Source: Chloroflexota bacterium
Lineage (GTDB): Bacteria > Chloroflexota > Anaerolineae > Anaerolineales > VGOW01
Length of the DNA stretch: 5,798 nt
Assembly (NCBI GenBank): GCA_016215145.1
Contig: JACRLA010000293.1
Location: forward strand, 1 to 5,798
Direction of reading: 5' to 3'
In this document: one piece after another, positions 4,990 through 5,798 of the stretch
How positions within the stretch are numbered: position 1 is the stretch's first letter
Layout: the number at the start of each line of letters is the position of its first letter
The notes under the pieces: model-generated
Told to the model about the DNA's origin: nothing
Database searches by the model: none
Seen by the model: the letters and a program-made list of their open reading frames with translations, nothing else
Translations under genes and position numbers: made by a program

Positions 4990-5798
4990 TTAAGAAGATA
5001 GAGCACACTTACGGCGGCGATGCCCCACAAGATGAAGTTGAACAATAACGGACGATCTTTGAAGACGAGTTCATCGGGCGCGCCGCCTTCGTTCTTGACG
5101 TGAATGAGATAGAGATAACGGAAGATGCCGTATAAGACGAAGGGGATGGTCAGCATCATGGCGTGGCTCTTGGGCAGGTTCTCGGCGGAGAATGTGTAAA
5201 ACGAATAGGCGATGATGGTGCTGGTGCTGACGACGCCGATCATCTGATCAATGAACGGCAAGTTGTAATTTGCCAGAACAGCGCGATGCGAATCGGCTTG
5301 GTTGGCGAGCAGAGTGATCTCGCGTCGGCGTTTGCCCAAGACGATGAAGAGCGCGAGCAGAGTCATGCAGACATACAGCCAAGGGGAGAATCGGCGAGCG
5401 TCTACCAAGACCGCGCCCGCAGTGACGCGAATGATAAAGCCTGCGGCGACGATGAGCGTATCGAGGATGACGACATTCTTTAACCAAAAGCTGTACAACA
5501 CGTTGAGGATGAAATAGAACAATGCCAGAGGGAACAAACCGGGGGCGAGGGCGTGTGGAAGTGAATCGAGAACGAGCGAGCCGCCGAAGGCGACGAGGAG
5601 CAAGACGACTGCGGCGACGAGAGCGACATTCGTTGAAAGAATGCCTGCCGGGATTGGGCGGAATTTTTTCTTGGGATGCAGTTGATCTTTTTTAATGTCG
5701 GCGATGTCGTTGATGATGTAGACGGCGCTGCTTAAGAAGCAAAGCAAAATGAAAGCGACGAGCGTTTTGCTCAGATACACCGCGTCGAAAAGTTTTTC
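4986..5798 (-). CDS. UbiA-family prenyltransferase, DPPR-synthase-like (N-terminus cut by window)
   Basis: This is an integral-membrane enzyme that transfers a polyprenyl group. Its closest recognisable type is decaprenyl-phosphate phosphoribosyltransferase (Rv3806c-like), which joins a polyprenyl phosphate to phosphoribosyl diphosphate. The reading frame is open to the window edge, giving 270 visible residues. A GTG at 5780 is internal, because EKLFDA precedes it in frame and the usual N-terminal first helix segment lies outside. Counting from the edge, NDIADIKKDQLHP (30-42) carries the NDxxDxxxD Mg-diphosphate motif, with basic KKKFRPIPAG after it. LGKRRREI (154-161), YNLPFIDQM (178-186) and PDELVFKDRPLL (241-252) follow the DPPR-synthase pattern. 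At least seven hydrophobic membrane segments are visible. The stop overlaps the mevalonate kinase start, so they form one operon. Other UbiA types, such as geranylgeranylglyceryl phosphate or quinone prenyltransferases, cannot be ruled out for the exact substrate. Confidence 0.88.
   Translation of the reverse strand, partial: EKLFDAVYLSKTLVAFILLCFLSSAVYIINDIADIKKDQLHPKKKFRPIPAGILSTNVALVAAVVLLLVAFGGSLVLDSLPHALAPGLFPLALFYFILNVLYSFWLKNVVILDTLIVAAGFIIRVTAGAVLVDARRFSPWLYVCMTLLALFIVLGKRRREITLLANQADSHRAVLANYNLPFIDQMIGVVSTSTIIAYSFYTFSAENLPKSHAMMLTIPFVLYGIFRYLYLIHVKNEGGAPDELVFKDRPLLFNFILWGIAAVSVLYLLK

Noticed and set aside
5778..5780. GTG at 5780 as the UbiA start
   Set aside because: The frame stays open to the window edge and the family needs an N-terminal segment before this point, so the gene is cut by the window rather than starting here.

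Overview
The window carries six protein genes and several short repeats, with almost no spare DNA. The gene set is MreB, TilS, Rex, isopentenyl phosphate kinase, an archaeal-type mevalonate kinase and a DPPR-synthase-like UbiA enzyme. None of the five readable start codons has a Shine-Dalgarno sequence. This combination suggests a bacterium of the Chloroflexota, most likely Anaerolineae. That placement is inferred from gene content and style; there is no rRNA here to test it.

Layout. Positions 1-915 hold mreB on the minus strand, with its 3' end cut off by the window. Positions 916-1041 are the divergent mreB/tilS control region. It holds a heptamer-built hairpin (963-1006) and a palindromic double -10 box (1019-1033). 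tilS follows on the plus strand (1042-2439). It meets rex head-on (2517-3146, minus) across an 85-bp inverted and tandem repeat that contains both stop codons. Upstream of rex is a perfect 15-bp-stem hairpin (3192-3225). Next come isopentenyl phosphate kinase (3234-4028), a heptamer palindrome (4034-4078), mevalonate kinase (4060-4989) and a UbiA-family prenyltransferase (4986-5798, N-terminus cut off). These three are all on the minus strand and look like one operon, transcribed UbiA, then mevalonate kinase, then isopentenyl phosphate kinase.

How the genes fit together. Mevalonate kinase next to isopentenyl phosphate kinase points to the alternative (phosphomevalonate decarboxylase) mevalonate route to isopentenyl diphosphate. 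The UbiA enzyme would use a polyprenyl phosphate made from that product. Rex, an NADH/NAD+ sensor, may be a separate unit or the last gene of the same transcript. MreB and TilS are housekeeping genes for rod shape and tRNA-Ile2 decoding.

The most unusual feature is the repeats. Three stop codons (tilS, rex, mevalonate kinase) lie inside palindromic repeats. Three separate repeats have a 7-nt internal period. The mreB/tilS promoter is a near-perfect palindrome that presents TATAAT on both strands.
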